Origin: Euryarchaeota archaeon UBA557
GTDB taxonomy: Archaea; Thermoplasmatota; Poseidoniia; Poseidoniales; Thalassarchaeaceae
Direction of reading: 5' to 3'
Assembly: GCA_002503285.1 (NCBI GenBank)
Contig: DARI01000025.1
Span: 28,795 to 92,794, forward strand
Length of the DNA: 64,000 nt
Shown one piece after another: positions 51,485-60,546 of this stretch. The notes beneath the pieces are model-generated. The model saw only the letters and a list, made by a program, of their open reading frames with translations, was not told where the DNA came from and searched no databases. Each line of letters starts with the position of its first letter. Position 1 is the stretch's first letter. A program made the translations under genes and the position numbers.

Positions 51485-54400
51485 TCATGAACAACCAGTA
51501 GTTTCGCCGCAAGCATCACACTTTAGACAAGTCCCATTTCTTCTCATTTGGCTACTACCGCAAGATGCACAAATATCTCCGGTGTATCCCCTTTCTCTTG
51601 CTAATCTTCGTTCTTTAACTTCAATATCTTCTAAATTTGTTATTGAATCTAAAGTCATTTGTAACTCCCTCTTTTCACCTTGAGTTCGCAGAATGCCAAG
51701 ATCTGTAATTTCTGGTTTACTTATTGAGTATGGATCGAAATCGGCTTCTTCAACACTTACATGTGCTAAATCATCTCTCCCCGCATATTCAATAGCCAAT
51801 TCCCTAAATATGTAGTCTACTAAACTTGAGGTCATCTTAACTCTTCCACTTCCTCCTTCAACCATCCCACTAGGTTCGAATTTTTGGAAAGTAAATACTT
51901 TTACGAAAGCTTCCAATGGTACCCCATGCTGTAAACCAATGGAAACTGCAATTGCGAACTGATTCAACATTGCCCTCCAAGCAGCACCTTCTTTTGATGT
52001 AACGAGAATAATCTCTCCTAACTTACCATCAGGATATTCTCCAGTAATTAAGCGTACACTGTGCCCACCAATTCTTGCTTTGATATTATCGCCCTTCTTT
52101 TTGTTTGGTAATTGTCGCCTTGTTGCGATATACTCTACCATTGATTCTGCTATTGGTCTAGCAGATGCTTCAGGAACCGGAAGCACTCTTACAACATCTT
52201 CAACCATTTTTGTTACAACCAATTCTTCAACGTCTTCTTCCATTGCGCTGGAGTCTACTAGTTGATTCATCAATGGCTGAGAAAGTTTTGAACAGTCTCT
52301 GTAAACCGCACATGCTTTATTCATTGTTGCGTGACTCAAATTGTATGCATCTCGTATTTCCTCTACAGTTGAGTCTGATGGCATATTTATTGTTTTTGAT
52401 ATAGCACCTGATATGAATGGTTGCGCTGCCGCCATCATCATAACATGCGCCTTCCAATCAATAGACCTCTGACCATATTTTCCACATGGTGTTGCACAAT
52501 CAAACACAGCTAAGTGTTCATCCTTCAATCCAGGCGCGCCCTCTATCATATTATATCCAAAAACATAATCATTTGCTGTATCCGTTTCATTTGATGAGAA
52601 TCCCATATGTGACAAAACATCAAAGAAAGGATTTTCATAATCAGCCTGTGTCATTCCCAATTTTTCAGTACAAAATGATTCTCCTAATATATTTGTAGAG
52701 AATGCAGAACGGATATCAAATACATCCGCAAAACTATCTTCAATTCTTTTAACGGTGATATTATCGAATCCCAGATTTAATAATTTTTCAGCAGAAAGAT
52801 GAGGGCAGTTGTTAAGTGTTTTACTTCCAGTAATATATTGTTCAATATCACGAGTCTCTTTTTCCGAATACCCTAACCTCTTTAATGCATTTGAAACTCC
52901 TCCATTTACAATTCTCAAAGATCCACCGCCAGCTAGAGTTTTGTATTGTACTAAAGAGAATTGAGGTTCTACGCCAGTAGTGTCTGCACCCATTACCAGG
53001 CCTATTGTTCCTGTAGGTGCTATAACTGTAGTTTGTGCGTTTCTATATCCATGTTCTTCACCTTCTCTTAATGCCGAATCCCAAGCATTTCTAGCTGCTT
53101 CTAATAGATCTTTAGGGCATTTCTTTGAGTCAATACTCATTGGTGTGACTGATAAACCTTCATATTCATTCGCATCATTTCCGTACGCCGCTCTTCTATG
53201 ATTCCTCATTACTTTAAGCATGTGCTCTTTATTTCTTTCATAATCTGGATATGGGCCTAATATTGATGCTATTTCAGCACTAGTTGCATATGATTCTCCG
53301 CACATAATTGCAGTCATAGCACCACAAATCGCATATCCTCTTTCATCATCATACGGTATCCCCATATGCATCAATAAAGATCCAATATTGCAATACCCAA
53401 GTCCCAATGTTCGATAGTCATACGATTTTTTAGCTATTTCAGCAGAAGGAAATTGCGCCATCAAAACACTAATTTCTAAAGTAGTAGTCCAAAGTCTTAC
53501 ACTATGTCTAAAATCTTCAATATTGAATACCTGTGTATTCATATCGTAATACTTTAGGAGGTTTATACTGGCAAGATTACAAGCCGTATCATCTAAAAAC
53601 ATATATTCAGAACATGGATTTGAACCATTTATTTTTCCTCCTTCGGGACAAGTATGCCATTCATTTATTGTCGTATCAAACTGTACACCAGGATCAGCAC
53701 ACGCCCAAGCTGTATATGCTACTTTATCCCATAGTTCGTCGGCATCGAGCACTTTGCAAGGCTCAGGTAATCTATCCTCTTCCTCAGCTTTATCTAACTC
53801 TGTTCTCCAGTATAAATTCCATTTATCTTTATTTTCTACAGCATCCATAAATTCATTAGGAACTCTTACAGAATTATTACTATTTTGTCCTGATACAGTC
53901 ATGTAAGCCTCTCCCTGCCAATCAGTATCAAAAACATCAAAATCAACTCCTTTCCAACCCTGTTTTGCTAAATCTATGATTCTTTGAATGTGAGGTTGTG
54001 GGACACTATCTTTTATCGCTTTAACCATTGACTTTCTTAGTAGAGAATTGACCTCTTGGTCAAATCTACTGTTATCACTTTCATGATTCCAAATAGAATC
54101 CATTATTGAATTCGCATGCCTTTGAAGGATATTACTTCCTATTACAAGTGCAGAAACTTTCTCTTCTTCACTAGATTTCCAATCAATGTATTCTTCAATA
54201 TCCGGGTGATCCAAATCTAATGTAACCATTTTAGCAGCTCTACGGGTAGTCCCTCCAGACTTTATTGCACCAGCAGCCCTATCTCCAATTTTTAAGAATG
54301 ATAGCAAACCAGATGATTTTCCACCACCGGATAAAGGTTCGTCTTTCCCCCTTATTCTAGAGAAATTTGAGCCTGTGCCAGAACCATACTTGAATAATAA

Positions 54401-55120
54401 TGCTTCACGATTCCATAATCCCATTATTGATCCAGTACCTCCAACTAATTCATCCGAGACAGATTGAATAAAGCAGGCATGTGGTTGGGGGTGTTCATAT
54501 GCATTTATTGATAGTTCTAACTCTCCTGTAGAAGGATCAATGTAATGGTGCCCTTGTGCAGGCCCTTCTATTCCATATGCCCAATGTAGCCCGGTATTGA
54601 ACCATTGAGGGCTGTTTGGAGCAGACCTTTGACTGGCAATAAGATAACACATCTCATCAAAATATGATAATGCATCTGCTTCTCTAGCAAAGTATCCATA
54701 CTTCCATCCCCAATATGTCCAAGTACCAGCCAGGCGTCTAAATAAACTTCTTCCGTCTATTTCTCCCCCATACCTTTCATTTTTATCTACAGATTGAAGC
54801 TTCTCGTGATCAGGTTCACTTCTTTGAAGCCACACCGGTACTCCCTCTTCAGGTACCTTTCTGAGGTACAAAGGTACGCCGGCCTTACGTAAATATTTCT
54901 GCGCTAGTACTTTTCCCGGTACTCCTGAAAATCCAGAAGGAAGTTTTACTCCATGTATTGATTCAGCCATAGATCCATCAGGATTTCTTATTTCAACATC
55001 CATCTCAATCCAATTGAAAGATCCAAAAGGATCTTTTCCACTAGCAGTAAAACGTCTTTCAATGACCATCCCATTTTCTTCTTCTAGTGATGAATTATTA
55101 TTTTTTATTTTAGACTGCAT
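51485..55120 (-). CDS. nrdJ: Adenosylcobalamin-dependent (class II) ribonucleotide reductase
   Basis: Reduces ribonucleotides to deoxyribonucleotides with a cobalamin radical, needing no oxygen-dependent subunit. Up to 1,211 residues. Class II hallmarks are RNPDGS near the N-terminus, SAPNSPQWFNTGLHW, KYGSGTGSNFS, the NPCSEYMFLDDTACNLASINL active-site block (cysteine and glutamate), and the APTGTIG loop. A C-terminal zinc ribbon CASC...CLKCDACGETTGCS carries the redox cysteines. The ATG at 55120 is the longest start; 55069 (MVIERRFTASG) matches the usual N-terminus of the family. It implies a need for vitamin B12; no cobalamin genes are in the window. Confidence 0.96.
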   Translation of the reverse strand: MQSKIKNNNSSLEEENGMVIERRFTASGKDPFGSFNWIEMDVEIRNPDGSMAESIHGVKLPSGFSGVPGKVLAQKYLRKAGVPLYLRKVPEEGVPVWLQRSEPDHEKLQSVDKNERYGGEIDGRSLFRRLAGTWTYWGWKYGYFAREADALSYFDEMCYLIASQRSAPNSPQWFNTGLHWAYGIEGPAQGHHYIDPSTGELELSINAYEHPQPHACFIQSVSDELVGGTGSIMGLWNREALLFKYGSGTGSNFSRIRGKDEPLSGGGKSSGLLSFLKIGDRAAGAIKSGGTTRRAAKMVTLDLDHPDIEEYIDWKSSEEEKVSALVIGSNILQRHANSIMDSIWNHESDNSRFDQEVNSLLRKSMVKAIKDSVPQPHIQRIIDLAKQGWKGVDFDVFDTDWQGEAYMTVSGQNSNNSVRVPNEFMDAVENKDKWNLYWRTELDKAEEEDRLPEPCKVLDADELWDKVAYTAWACADPGVQFDTTINEWHTCPEGGKINGSNPCSEYMFLDDTACNLASINLLKYYDMNTQVFNIEDFRHSVRLWTTTLEISVLMAQFPSAEIAKKSYDYRTLGLGYCNIGSLLMHMGIPYDDERGYAICGAMTAIMCGESYATSAEIASILGPYPDYERNKEHMLKVMRNHRRAAYGNDANEYEGLSVTPMSIDSKKCPKDLLEAARNAWDSALREGEEHGYRNAQTTVIAPTGTIGLVMGADTTGVEPQFSLVQYKTLAGGGSLRIVNGGVSNALKRLGYSEKETRDIEQYITGSKTLNNCPHLSAEKLLNLGFDNITVKRIEDSFADVFDIRSAFSTNILGESFCTEKLGMTQADYENPFFDVLSHMGFSSNETDTANDYVFGYNMIEGAPGLKDEHLAVFDCATPCGKYGQRSIDWKAHVMMMAAAQPFISGAISKTINMPSDSTVEEIRDAYNLSHATMNKACAVYRDCSKLSQPLMNQLVDSSAMEEDVEELVVTKMVEDVVRVLPVPEASARPIAESMVEYIATRRQLPNKKKGDNIKARIGGHSVRLITGEYPDGKLGEIILVTSKEGAAWRAMLNQFAIAVSIGLQHGVPLEAFVKVFTFQKFEPSGMVEGGSGRVKMTSSLVDYIFRELAIEYAGRDDLAHVSVEEADFDPYSISKPEITDLGILRTQGEKRELQMTLDSITNLEDIEVKERRLARERGYTGDICASCGSSQMRRNGTCLKCDACGETTGCS

Positions 55121-55279
55121 TATTTACCAACTCATTAATTTTCAATAGACGATTCTTAAGGTCTCACGCGTAGCGGGATTTCATCTTCTGAATGGAGGGT
55201 GTTTAATGCTTGAGGAAGAGTGCTGCCAAAATAATACCATTAACTCAATTTTAATTTATTTCTAGATTTAAAATACTAG

Positions 55280-55681
55280 CTATTTATCAGAATTATTTAT
55301 TACTAATTCCCATGTTAATTTTACTCCATAACCCGTTAACATTATTCCAACAGAACATAACTTTTCATGACTATATTCAATTATTCGCATGACTAATTCC
55401 CTTGGAACTTGACCATCAATAATATATTTCATATTAATTTTTGTGAAAACCCGCGGAGAATCCTCAGATCTTTCTGAATCAATTTCTATATGTGCAGATT
55501 TTACATTTTTAATTCTGTCCTTAAGCCCACTTATTACATCTACAAAAGAGCATGCAGCGTGAGCATGAAGAACCATTTCCATTGGACTAGGATATTCATC
55601 ACCATATATTCCAAAAGATTTTCCATTTGATGTGATGCCCTCCATCGTCAAACCTTCTACCCAACGAACCATGCCTTTCAT
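55280..55681 (-). CDS. OsmC-family protein
   Basis: A 133-residue thiol-dependent peroxidase-like protein. The two redox cysteines are Cys44 in HAACSFVDVI and Cys109 in HEKLCSVGIML, with the typical PSPMEMVLHAHAAC start of the long central helix. It would reduce organic hydroperoxides or handle sulfane sulfur. The gene lies upstream of nrdJ on the same strand, with a 159-base gap that contains no evident gene. Confidence 0.88.
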   Translation of the reverse strand: MKGMVRWVEGLTMEGITSNGKSFGIYGDEYPSPMEMVLHAHAACSFVDVISGLKDRIKNVKSAHIEIDSERSEDSPRVFTKINMKYIIDGQVPRELVMRIIEYSHEKLCSVGIMLTGYGVKLTWELVINNSDK

Positions 55682-55746
55682 ATCTACAACCTGTAAGTAA
55701 CTAGGTCAAGAGGGTTGGCTTCTTGAATGACCGCTAAGTGGGCTAT

Positions 55747-56985
55747 ATGATGGATATGGCACAGGGAGTTAAAGTAACAATGAATGATGGGGAATTAATT
55801 GTACCCAATACGCCAATTATTCATTATATTGAGGGAGATGGAATCGGCATAGACATCACTCCAGTTATGATTAATGTTGTAGATGCTGCAGTTAATAAGG
55901 CATATAAAAATGAAAGAAAAATTTATTGGAGTGAAGTTTTAGCAGGCCAGAAAGCATTTGATGCAACAGGCGAATGGCTCCCTACAGACACTTTGACATC
56001 AATGCAAACGGGTCTAATTTCAATCAAAGGACCCCTTACAACTCCTGTGGGGGGAGGAATAAGAAGTCTAAATGTAGCGCTTCGCCAAAAACTCGATCTT
56101 TATGCTTGCGTACGACCAGTTAGATGGTACGATGGAACTCCTAGTCCTGTAAAATCACCCGAAAATGTAAATATGATTATTTTTCGTGAAAATAGTGAAG
56201 ATGTTTACGCCGGAATAGAATGGGAAGCAGGTAGTCCCGAAGTTCAAAAAGTAATAAATTTCTTACATGACGAAATGGGAGTTACAAAAATTAGATTTCC
56301 AGGTACAAGCGGGATTGGAATAAAACCAATTAGTAAAGAAGGAACCAAAAGAATTGTAAGAGCAGCAATAAATCATGCAATAAGCAATAATGAACGAAGT
56401 GTGACGATAGTACATAAAGGAAATATTATGAAATTTACTGAAGGAGGGTTTAGGGACTGGGGATATCAATTAGCAAAAGATGAATTTGGAGCAACCGAGA
56501 TCGATGGAGGACCATGGTGTTCAATGATTAATCCTGTAACAGGTACTGAAATAATCATAAAAGATGTTATTGCAGACGCTATGTTGCAACAAATTTTAAC
56601 AAGGCCAAAGGAATACAGTGTATTGACAACAATGAATCTAAACGGCGACTATATTTCTGATGCTCTTGCTGCTCAAGTAGGGGGAATTGGAATAGCCCCA
56701 GGTGCTAATATAAATTATGATTCTGGAATTTCAATTTTTGAGGCTACTCACGGCACTGCTCCAAAATATGAAGGCCAAGACAAAGTAAATCCTGGCTCGT
56801 TAATATTATCAGCAGAAATGATGCTTAGGCACATGGGATGGGGCGAAGCAGCAGATTTGATAGTAAAGGGGATGGAAGGCGCAATATCGGCCAAGACAGT
56901 AACATACGACTTTGAGAGATTAATGGATGATGCAACCTTACTGAAATGTAGTGAATTTGGTGAAGCAATGATTTTACATATGTAA
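55747..56985 (+). CDS. icd: Isocitrate dehydrogenase (NADP-type)
   Basis: Oxidatively decarboxylates isocitrate to 2-oxoglutarate in the TCA cycle. About 412 residues, prokaryotic homodimer type: IEGDGIGIDITPVM near the N-terminus, ISIKGPLTTPVGGGIRSLNVALRQ for substrate binding, IIFRENSEDVYAGIEW, and a late ATHGTAPKYEGQDKVNPGS cofactor segment. The GTG at 55738 and ATGs at 55747, 55750 and 55756 are all possible starts. It is convergent with the MMPL exporter gene, with stops adjacent. Confidence 0.94.
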   Translation: MMDMAQGVKVTMNDGELIVPNTPIIHYIEGDGIGIDITPVMINVVDAAVNKAYKNERKIYWSEVLAGQKAFDATGEWLPTDTLTSMQTGLISIKGPLTTPVGGGIRSLNVALRQKLDLYACVRPVRWYDGTPSPVKSPENVNMIIFRENSEDVYAGIEWEAGSPEVQKVINFLHDEMGVTKIRFPGTSGIGIKPISKEGTKRIVRAAINHAISNNERSVTIVHKGNIMKFTEGGFRDWGYQLAKDEFGATEIDGGPWCSMINPVTGTEIIIKDVIADAMLQQILTRPKEYSVLTTMNLNGDYISDALAAQVGGIGIAPGANINYDSGISIFEATHGTAPKYEGQDKVNPGSLILSAEMMLRHMGWGEAADLIVKGMEGAISAKTVTYDFERLMDDATLLKCSEFGEAMILHM

Positions 56986-59334
56986 TCATAATTCAGAATC
57001 ATTTATTTCATGGCTGGATTCTTGTTGTAACCAAGATGGTGCCCACCAATTCAGTGTCCCCATTAACCTCATCGTAGATGGAACAACAAGGGCCCGGACC
57101 AATGTTGCATCTACCGCAACGCCAAGGGCAAGCATAAAACCAAATTGTTTCATTAAAGAAACCGATGAAAGGCCAAAGGCTGCAAATACTGTTATCATAA
57201 CAAGAGCAGCAGATGTAATTATACGGCCACTTTTCTGCAAACCAGTTGCAACAGCTTTTGTATTATCATTAGTTCTTTCCCACTCCTCATGAATTCTAGA
57301 TAACATCAATACCTCATAATCCATACTTAGTCCAAATAGTATGGCAAAAATCATTACTGGAGTAGTTGGGTCTATCGGCTGTGGAGTAAAATTCAATAAT
57401 TCCGAGCCATTCCCTTCTTGGAATACCCAAACTAATACTCCAAATGATGCAGTTACTGATAAGATATTCATTATAAGGGCTTTAAACGGTAAAATTACTG
57501 ATCTAACTTGTAAGAAAATTAGGATATAACTGGTTATCAGAATAAATGCTATAGCAATTGGAAGATTCTCTACCACTGCATCAAGTACATCCTGATTGTA
57601 TGCTGCTAAACCTGCCACATAAACCTCCGATTCTCCTCCAAATTGAATATCTTTTGAGTCTAAATCTCTAATTTCTTTGACGACATTTCTTGATTTTTCA
57701 CTGGCTTGATCGCCATCTAAACCTACCTGAGCAAGTATGATGCCATTAGTTCCAATTGAACTGCCCCTATGGAAGCCTCTCTGTAAATCAATGATATATT
57801 TATCCTCAGGACTTAAATCTCCATCATTGGACGTGTCCCAAAATGTAACTACTTCATCAATAGTCATATTTACATCGAAATGAGCATAATTATAGACATA
57901 AAGAGTATTTTCTATTTCAAGAATATCAACTGAAAAGTCATATAAACCTCTCAAATTATCCTCCGAAAATGGATTTATATCATCATTAGTTTGAAAAACT
58001 ATCTGAACTGTATTAGCAATATCTCCGGGCCACTTTTCATCAGTTATTTCCATTCCATTTCTTGCTTCATCATCCGGACTTAATGCCTTCCATGTTGTAA
58101 TCCCCCATTCTGCATTTAAGAAAGGAGATCCGGCCAGCATTAAAACTATTATTGAAGGTATTAAAACCGACAAAGGACGTTCCATAACATTATTAGCAAT
58201 CCATGGCCAAAATCCGCTTTCGGACTCTGTATTTACATTAGAGAATGGTATTTTAATCGCATTCACTCTTTCACCAAGAAGAGATAATATTGCAGGCAAA
58301 AGTACAATTGATGAAGTTAGTGCTACGAAAGTTGCACAGATTCCACCCCATCCCAATGAGGGTAAACCAGTATTATCAAAGAATAACATCCCCATCAATC
58401 CTGATATTACTGTCATTCCAGAGAAAAATATAGCTCTACCAGCCGTCGCACTAGTTACTGCAATCGCAGTTCTTCTATCGTGTCCACGACCCAACTCTTC
58501 TCTAAAGCGATTTACAATAAAAAGAGAATAGTCAACACTAAGACCTATTCCAAGAAGAGATACAATATTATTTGCATAAATTGTAATATCATCGAATATA
58601 TATGTCAAGCCAGTAACAATTCCAATTGCTGCAACAACAGTGTAAATTCCAGTAAGTACAGGTAAACCAGCTGCAACTAAACTTCCAAATACAAATATTA
58701 ATATGATCAAGGTCAAAGGTGCGGATATAATTTCTGCTTGGATTAATTCTTCTTCTAATGTGAGATCAAATGTTACATCAATCGCTAAATTTCCTGTAAC
58801 CCATTTTTCCATCCCAAGAGGGGCAGACTCCGGCAAAGCAATATGTTCTATTGTATTTTTTAATAATATTTTTGCATTTTCTCTATCTAAGACTATATCT
58901 ACCTTAACTCTAGACCAAGAGGAATCAACAGTACTAATTAATTCAGACCGATTTGCATCGTTTGTAAGCCAAGGATAATGAAGAATTACAGAATTTGACT
59001 CATTAAGTATCGATAATGTTTCTTTAATTACAGATTTTACCTCAGAATCATTTGATTCTTTATCAGGATGGTGGAAAAGTACGTAGAAAGATTCCTGAGC
59101 GCCTTCTTCATCCGAACTAAAACCAAGAGATATTGCATTCCATCCATAAACAGATTCTAAATCTCCTTCACCATATCCTTCAACATATTTAGGTTCAAGT
59201 GTCATTAAACCTGCAAGTGCGGCACAAAGAAGCATAGTTAATGTTAATACAACTTTTGCATTATCATATACAAATTCTCCAATTTTATAATAGAGGCGAT
59301 CTTCAAGATCCGATGGGTCCGTTGCTCCTTCCAT
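56986..59334 (-). CDS. MMPL/RND-family exporter with EF-hand-like loop
   Basis: A 782-residue membrane transporter. TM1 is near 28-50, then an extracytoplasmic domain, a block of five helices (about 195-370), a second extracytoplasmic domain, and a second block (about 595-765). The MMPL signatures IGLSVDYSLFIVNRFREE and FGLSMDYEVLMLSRIHEEW are present. It is a proton-driven exporter of lipids or other hydrophobic molecules, or a sterol/hopanoid-type RND. In the second outer domain, residues 500-511 read DTSNDGDLSPED, a canonical EF-hand-like calcium loop. The ATG at 59334 is used. Confidence 0.9.
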   Translation of the reverse strand: MEGATDPSDLEDRLYYKIGEFVYDNAKVVLTLTMLLCAALAGLMTLEPKYVEGYGEGDLESVYGWNAISLGFSSDEEGAQESFYVLFHHPDKESNDSEVKSVIKETLSILNESNSVILHYPWLTNDANRSELISTVDSSWSRVKVDIVLDRENAKILLKNTIEHIALPESAPLGMEKWVTGNLAIDVTFDLTLEEELIQAEIISAPLTLIILIFVFGSLVAAGLPVLTGIYTVVAAIGIVTGLTYIFDDITIYANNIVSLLGIGLSVDYSLFIVNRFREELGRGHDRRTAIAVTSATAGRAIFFSGMTVISGLMGMLFFDNTGLPSLGWGGICATFVALTSSIVLLPAILSLLGERVNAIKIPFSNVNTESESGFWPWIANNVMERPLSVLIPSIIVLMLAGSPFLNAEWGITTWKALSPDDEARNGMEITDEKWPGDIANTVQIVFQTNDDINPFSEDNLRGLYDFSVDILEIENTLYVYNYAHFDVNMTIDEVVTFWDTSNDGDLSPEDKYIIDLQRGFHRGSSIGTNGIILAQVGLDGDQASEKSRNVVKEIRDLDSKDIQFGGESEVYVAGLAAYNQDVLDAVVENLPIAIAFILITSYILIFLQVRSVILPFKALIMNILSVTASFGVLVWVFQEGNGSELLNFTPQPIDPTTPVMIFAILFGLSMDYEVLMLSRIHEEWERTNDNTKAVATGLQKSGRIITSAALVMITVFAAFGLSSVSLMKQFGFMLALGVAVDATLVRALVVPSTMRLMGTLNWWAPSWLQQESSHEINDSEL

Positions 59335-59491
59335 GGCCGCGCCTAATTCTCCGGTATTTCAAATTTTGATTATTTAGTCCTCCCTTAGTGTAATAAAAAT
59401 TACTTAATGTTAGCATTCATACATGTTGTAATCAATATCACTATGTTATTTATGTAACCATTCTCCTTAAGTTTATTGAGGGGTTAGTTTT

Positions 59492-60535
59492 TTGAATTAT
59501 TTAAATCAAAATAAAAAATCCGAAGTATCTAAGTTTAGGGCAGCAGTGTATGAAAAAACACCAAAACCTCTTTTACTCAGTAAACCTAAGATTTTGACCG
59601 CCTTGATAATATTACAAATTATATCCATAATTATTTTTCCAGTTTGGCGCACTTATCGTATTACTTGGTTTTTATTAGGAATATCAATACCAATTTCAGG
59701 TTGGCTATTTATGAGGTGGAGAATATATTCATCTGTATTCATTACTCCTCCCAGAACTGTAACCAAACTCACAGATAATCGTTGGAAAACATTCAATTTC
59801 AAAGGATGGGGTAAGGAGAATCTAAAGGCACAATTTTTAGAATCTGAAACCAAAAGTAAAGATGTTATTTTGTATCTCCATGGATATAATTCTACACTTG
59901 GAAGGGGCGAATCTAGGTGCCAACACATGAATTCAATGGGCCTAAATGTCCTAAGCCTAGACCAAAGAGGATTTGGTGAACAAAAAGGAAAATATGAATG
60001 GACTATCTTGAAAGTAGTAGCAGATATTGAACTATTATTAGCACAAACTCCTGAGATAATAGGATTCAAACCTGAGAAACTTTGGATATATGGGCATTCT
60101 ATGGGTGGATTTTTGACAATTAGACTATCCTCATTTAGTTCAGATTGGTGGGGAGATTCCCTAAAAGGTGTGATTTTAGAATCTCCAGCTACCTCTTTCC
60201 CACTTATAATAGAAAAAAAATTACCTGGCAGGGCCATTATGGCAAATCCTTGGGTAAGACACATACTTAGAAGAGAGTATCAACGCATTCACCCCGATCT
60301 TAATGTTGGATATTCTAATGCTCAAATACCATTTTGGGGAGTTCCTAAAGTCCCCATTCTTGTCATTCAGGCAGAACAAGATGAGACTTTAGGAATTGAA
60401 CATTTTAATCTTTTAAAGGAACATTTTAGTGATATTGCTGAAATACATATTGTATCTGATATGCCACACACATCAAGAGTTGACGTATTAAAAAGAAGAG
60501 AAATATTAGAAAATTGGATAAATAATAAAAAATAA
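59492..60535 (+). CDS. Membrane-anchored alpha/beta hydrolase
   Basis: 347 residues. Two hydrophobic helices (about 33-50 and 57-75) anchor a catalytic domain that starts near 100. The oxyanion element YLHGYNS lies near 128, the nucleophile elbow is GHSMGG (Ser203), an acid is in QAEQDETLG near 310 and the catalytic His in DMPHTSR near 333. It resembles BAAT/DUF1749-like or monoacylglycerol-lipase-like hydrolases. The TTG start follows TTGAGGGG. It is divergent from the MMPL exporter. Confidence 0.85.
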   Translation: MNYLNQNKKSEVSKFRAAVYEKTPKPLLLSKPKILTALIILQIISIIIFPVWRTYRITWFLLGISIPISGWLFMRWRIYSSVFITPPRTVTKLTDNRWKTFNFKGWGKENLKAQFLESETKSKDVILYLHGYNSTLGRGESRCQHMNSMGLNVLSLDQRGFGEQKGKYEWTILKVVADIELLLAQTPEIIGFKPEKLWIYGHSMGGFLTIRLSSFSSDWWGDSLKGVILESPATSFPLIIEKKLPGRAIMANPWVRHILRREYQRIHPDLNVGYSNAQIPFWGVPKVPILVIQAEQDETLGIEHFNLLKEHFSDIAEIHIVSDMPHTSRVDVLKRREILENWINNKK

Positions 60536-60546
60536 ATTATTAGAAA

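Noticed and set aside
59653..60264. 203-codon minus-strand open frame
   Set aside because: Antisense shadow of the membrane-anchored hydrolase, which has a full catalytic triad and a ribosome-binding site.
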